Of a stretch of DNA of 64,000 nt, positions 61,249 to 64,000 are shown piece after piece. The stretch lies in assembly GCA_030651695.1 (NCBI GenBank), contig JAUSCD010000015.1, positions 124,001 to 188,000 of the forward strand, in the 5' to 3' direction. The translations under genes and the position numbers were made by a program. How positions within the stretch are numbered: position 1 is the first letter of the stretch; every line of letters starts with the position of its first letter. Origin of the DNA: Pseudohongiella sp. (GTDB taxonomy: Bacteria > Pseudomonadota > Gammaproteobacteria > Pseudomonadales > Pseudohongiellaceae). A model generated the notes under the pieces. That model was not told the origin of the DNA. It made no database searches and saw nothing but the letters and a program-made list of their open reading frames with translations.

Positions 61249-63378
61249 ATGTCGCAGACTCTGTACCCAGTTTCCACTACTCATGGCAGCACCCGCCGCC
61301 CGCTGGCGCGCGCATTGGCGTTAATCAGCGCCGGTTTGCTTATCCAGCAATCTGCCCCGGTTCTGGCCCAGGATGACGTGGAAACCTTAAGGCTTCCGAC
61401 CATCCTGGTTCTGGGTGAAAACGCCGCTGATGTATCACGTCAGCCCGGAGCGGTATCTCTGGTTCTGCTGGAAGATCTGATCCTGAGACAGCCCCGCTCT
61501 ACCGAAGAAGCGCTGCGTGCAGTTCCGGGCATCACCATCAAGCCTGAAGAAGAGAGCGCCATTGTTGCCAACATTGGCATGCGCGGCCTGAGCTCAGGTG
61601 ATTATAAAACCCTGATTCTGGAAGACGGTGTGCCGGTAGCGCCCGGCCTGTTTGTAGGTAACGGCCGTTACTACAACCCGCGCATCCAGCGTATGGAAAG
61701 CATCGAAGTTTTAAAAGGCGCAGCCTCTCTGCGTTACGGCCCCAGCACCATCGGTGGCGTTATCAACTATGTCACCAAACAACCGCGTGACGGTGTGGAA
61801 GTGGCGCTGCGCGCCGGTTCCTGGAATACCCAGGAAGGCACTCTTGAAGTTGGCGCCAGCTCAACCTCAGGTGATGCCACCTTCGGCGCCATCATTAACA
61901 ATGTAAGAAGCGACGGTTTTCTGGATAAAGGCTACGACACTACTGACATCATGATCAAAGCTGGTATGGCAATCGGCAGCAATCAACGTGTCAGCATCAA
62001 ATATGCAGACTACAGCAACGATGCAAATATTTCCTACCGAGGTCACTTCCTGCAGGAATATCGCAATGAGGCGCGCAACAACCCTGCGCCCGATGACTAT
62101 TTCCTGACAGAGCGTCGCTCTCTTGATCTGAACCATGAGTGGGATATCAATTCAACGGCGCGACTGAATACCCTGATCTTCGGCAGCGAGATGTTTCGCG
62201 ATTACTGGCGCTATGGCACCAATAACGCTGCATCTGCGGCGGCTGGCAGCTGGGTGTACACCAATACATTAAACGGCAACAACCGTGCTTTCGAGCGCTT
62301 CGGGGTGGACACACGACTGAACTTCGAACATCAGCTGTTTGGCATGTCCAGCGAAGCGGAGCTTGGCCTGCGTTATATGGACGAAGAAATGGACGACAAA
62401 ACCGTTCAGGCCACGCGAGCAACACCGCGCACAGGCCCACTTGGCAAGGACACGCTGGATACCGCTGAAAGCTTTGCACTTTATGCACAGAACCGTTTCC
62501 TGCTGACTGATACAGTCGCACTCACTGCCGGTCTGCGCATCGAGCAATATGAACAGGACAGACTGGATCGTCGTCTGAATGCAACGCAAAACAACTTTGT
62601 GTCCTCAGATAATACTGAAGTTATGCCTGGTGTTGGTCTGAGCTGGCAGATGAGCCCGGAACTGCAGTTGTTCGGCAGTGTTTATAAAGCCTTCTCCCCA
62701 TCACTGAACGGTGACGCCCTGAACGGCATGCAGGATCAACAGCTGGACGCAGAGCGTTCAGTCAATATGGAGTTCGGCATGCGCGGCGCCAATGAACGCA
62801 TGACGTATGAGTTTGCCATGTTCCGCATGGATTTTGACAACCAGATCATCCCTGCCAACAGCAACTCACAGTTCCAGGTAACCAATGGCGGTGAGACTCT
62901 GCACCAGGGGCTTGAGTTTGGTGTAGGTTTTGACCTGGGCTCAGGTTTCCACCTGAATACCAATGCCACCTACGTCAGTGATGCAGAATTCCGCGGTAAT
63001 CGTCTCGCGCGCAACGGTGCCATTACCACCCCTGATGGCAACCGTATTCCATACACACCTGAGTGGGTTGCCAATGCAGCGCTGGAGTATGAAACCGGTA
63101 ATCTTCGTTCTGGTTTGAGTGTGCATCACACGGGCAAGCAATATACGGATGTGTTGAACACCACAACACTGGCTGAAAGCACCAGCGGGTTTTTCACTGG
63201 ACAGGTTCCGGCGTACACCGTAGCTGACCTGTATGTGGTTTACTCGGTCAATGATCAGCTGAGCCTTAATGCCGCTGTGAAGAACCTGGCTGACAAGCAA
63301 TATATTGCGAGTTTGCGTCAGGGTGTTTACGTGGGCGTTGAGCGTAGTTTTGATGTGGGTTTGCGGTACCGTTTTTGA
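61249..63378 (+). CDS. TonB-dependent ferric-siderophore/dicitrate receptor, FecA-like
   Basis: A 709-aa outer-membrane receptor. Signal peptide to residue ~41 (V-L-A-Q), plug domain with R-S-T-E-E-A-L-R-A-V-P-G-I, N-I-G-M-R-G-L, D-G-V-P-V-A-P and L-K-G-A-A-S-L-R-Y-G-P-S-T-I-G-G-V-I-N-Y-V-T (~60-185), then a 22-stranded-type barrel ending in D-V-G-L-R-Y-R-F with the terminal Phe. The sequence style (Y-R-G-H-F, P-D-D-Y-F) is that of FecA. No N-terminal FecR-interaction domain and no fecIR genes nearby, so regulation is by the Fur-box promoter alone. Unrelated to the three tandem receptors at 46-58 kb. Confidence 0.92.
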   Translation: MSQTLYPVSTTHGSTRRPLARALALISAGLLIQQSAPVLAQDDVETLRLPTILVLGENAADVSRQPGAVSLVLLEDLILRQPRSTEEALRAVPGITIKPEEESAIVANIGMRGLSSGDYKTLILEDGVPVAPGLFVGNGRYYNPRIQRMESIEVLKGAASLRYGPSTIGGVINYVTKQPRDGVEVALRAGSWNTQEGTLEVGASSTSGDATFGAIINNVRSDGFLDKGYDTTDIMIKAGMAIGSNQRVSIKYADYSNDANISYRGHFLQEYRNEARNNPAPDDYFLTERRSLDLNHEWDINSTARLNTLIFGSEMFRDYWRYGTNNAASAAAGSWVYTNTLNGNNRAFERFGVDTRLNFEHQLFGMSSEAELGLRYMDEEMDDKTVQATRATPRTGPLGKDTLDTAESFALYAQNRFLLTDTVALTAGLRIEQYEQDRLDRRLNATQNNFVSSDNTEVMPGVGLSWQMSPELQLFGSVYKAFSPSLNGDALNGMQDQQLDAERSVNMEFGMRGANERMTYEFAMFRMDFDNQIIPANSNSQFQVTNGGETLHQGLEFGVGFDLGSGFHLNTNATYVSDAEFRGNRLARNGAITTPDGNRIPYTPEWVANAALEYETGNLRSGLSVHHTGKQYTDVLNTTTLAESTSGFFTGQVPAYTVADLYVVYSVNDQLSLNAAVKNLADKQYIASLRQGVYVGVERSFDVGLRYRF

Positions 63379-63393
63379 TTTTTGATTGGGGCC

Positions 63394-63482
63394 GCAGAGC
63401 GGTGTATGGCGTCGCGCCGACCGGCCGCATCATTTGATAAGCGCGGCCTGATTGGTCGACATGACGCCATACACCGCTCTGC
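63394..63482. repeat. Inverted repeat downstream of the FecA-like gene
   Basis: Perfect 20-bp arms (63394-63413 and 63463-63482) around a 49-nt centre containing CGACC/GGTCG and GGCCGC/GCGGCC, so a nested hairpin or cruciform is possible. It begins 16 bp after the stop. Confidence 0.75.
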
Positions 63483-63511
63483 TCACTCCGAATCAGGGTT
63501 GGTGGTGGGAG

Positions 63512-63583
63512 AAAAGAAAAGGAAAGGCAAAGGGGGGCGGAGGGCATACACCCTCCGTCCCCCTTTGCCTTTCCTTTTCTTTT
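63512..63583. terminator. Long purine/pyrimidine hairpin
   Basis: 33-bp arms with one G-T mismatch (63512-63544 and 63551-63583), loop CATACA. The left arm is almost all purine. T-rich at the plus-strand end; probable strong terminator. It shares CCTCCGTCCCC with the hairpin at 30506-30551. Confidence 0.75.
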
Positions 63584-63726
63584 ACGTCGCGTCAGCCGAT
63601 GTGAGAGCACCGGGCGCTGCTTTGTGTGGCAGACCAATCAGGTCGCGCTTATCCTGAGTGCCCCCAGCCGAAAAAGCGCGCGCACTGTTCGAATCCCGAG
63701 CGGTGCGGCCACGTCACCCAAGCAAC

Positions 63727-63999
63727 CTACTTTTTGTTTTTAAGAGCCTGCTCAAACAAAGCCGCCATCGTGCCCGTCGACCGTTTATTCTGCGCTGCCG
63801 CATCAAAATCTTTCTTGCGCTTGGCCGACTCCTGCGTCGTCGGTGCCGGACGAGCGCCTTTAGGAGCACCTTCGGTTGGCAACGGATCAGACAGACGCAT
63901 CGTCAACGCAATACGTTTACGCTCCCGGTCAACTTCGAGCACTTTGACTTTCACAATCTGACCCGCTTTCACAACTTCATGCGGATCTTTGACAAATTT
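63727..63999 (-). CDS. tex: Tex, S1 RNA-binding transcription accessory protein (only the C-terminal end in window)
   Basis: The minus-strand frame runs off the right edge. Visible residues [24 protein letters not shown] followed by [10 protein letters not shown] are the S1 domain end of Tex, then a basic Ala/Lys-rich tail. Tex is a ~770-aa nucleic-acid-binding protein linked to transcription and stress tolerance. Only ~90 residues can be seen. Confidence 0.9.
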   Translation of the reverse strand, partial: KFVKDPHEVVKAGQIVKVKVLEVDRERKRIALTMRLSDPLPTEGAPKGARPAPTTQESAKRKKDFDAAAQNKRSTGTMAALFEQALKNKK

Positions 64000-64000
64000 T

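Noticed and set aside
63640-63720. Possible tRNA (contains TTCGAATCC)
   Set aside because: No acceptor or anticodon stem can be folded around the T-loop-like word; probably coincidence or a decayed repeat.

Overview
The window reads as chromosomal DNA of an aerobic, heterotrophic gammaproteobacterium. Evidence: YcgR/PilZ, RdgC, Tex, YgiQ, CstA with YbdD, HPII-type catalase, KatG, c-di-GMP enzymes and large TonB-dependent receptors, ordinary Shine-Dalgarno use, and a chromosomal tRNA-Arg(CCT). I cannot name the genus; the run of ~1160-aa TonB receptors suggests a marine or oligotrophic lineage (inference). Both ends are cut inside genes: a PilZ protein on the left and tex on the right.

Layout. 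1-2.7 kb: PilZ protein, a fused glycosyltransferase/DUF2064 protein, and a small protein translationally coupled to a hotdog thioesterase. 2.7-5.2 kb: tRNA-Arg(CCT) flanked on both sides by four-hairpin elements with the same architecture but different stem sequences, then a type IV AbiEi/AbiEii toxin-antitoxin pair that ends at a partial copy of the tRNA anticodon arm, which looks like a small island. 5.3-12.1 kb: secreted S9 peptidase, DUF1622 membrane protein, a Crp/Fnr regulator with a Gln/Pro-rich N-terminus, and a membrane sulfatase-like protein overlapping an FkbM methyltransferase. 12.4-20 kb: cardiolipin-synthase-like PLD protein, a MacA/MacB-type ABC export operon, a fatty acid hydroxylase and a PepSY-like protein. 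20-29 kb: a stress block with MgtC-like protein, a three-gene operon (membrane protein, 23-aa peptide, hemerythrin), catalase HPII, PRC-barrel protein, a second Crp/Fnr regulator, a VOC protein and KatG.

29-38.9 kb: NHL-repeat lipoprotein, ParD-like protein coupled to a methionine aminopeptidase, cstA-ybdD, MATE transporter, acyl-CoA dehydrogenase with a crotonase-fold protein, and rdgC. 39-46.5 kb: secreted serine hydrolase, a 55-aa gene with its own promoter and terminator, two MFS transporters, an EAL-CBS-GGDEF protein and an EAL-only protein. 46.6-57.9 kb: three tandem paralogous TonB-dependent receptors, each apparently its own transcription unit. 58.2-64 kb: DUF945-like protein, YgiQ radical SAM protein, a FecA-like receptor behind a Fur-box promoter, two long inverted repeats and the end of tex.

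The least explained signals are the covarying hairpin elements around the tRNA, three 20-bp-phased repeats upstream of the catalase gene, a 35-bp element at fixed distance before two of the three tandem receptors, and two very small genes (23 and 55 aa) with good expression signals. No CRISPR array, rRNA, insertion sequence or integrase gene was seen.
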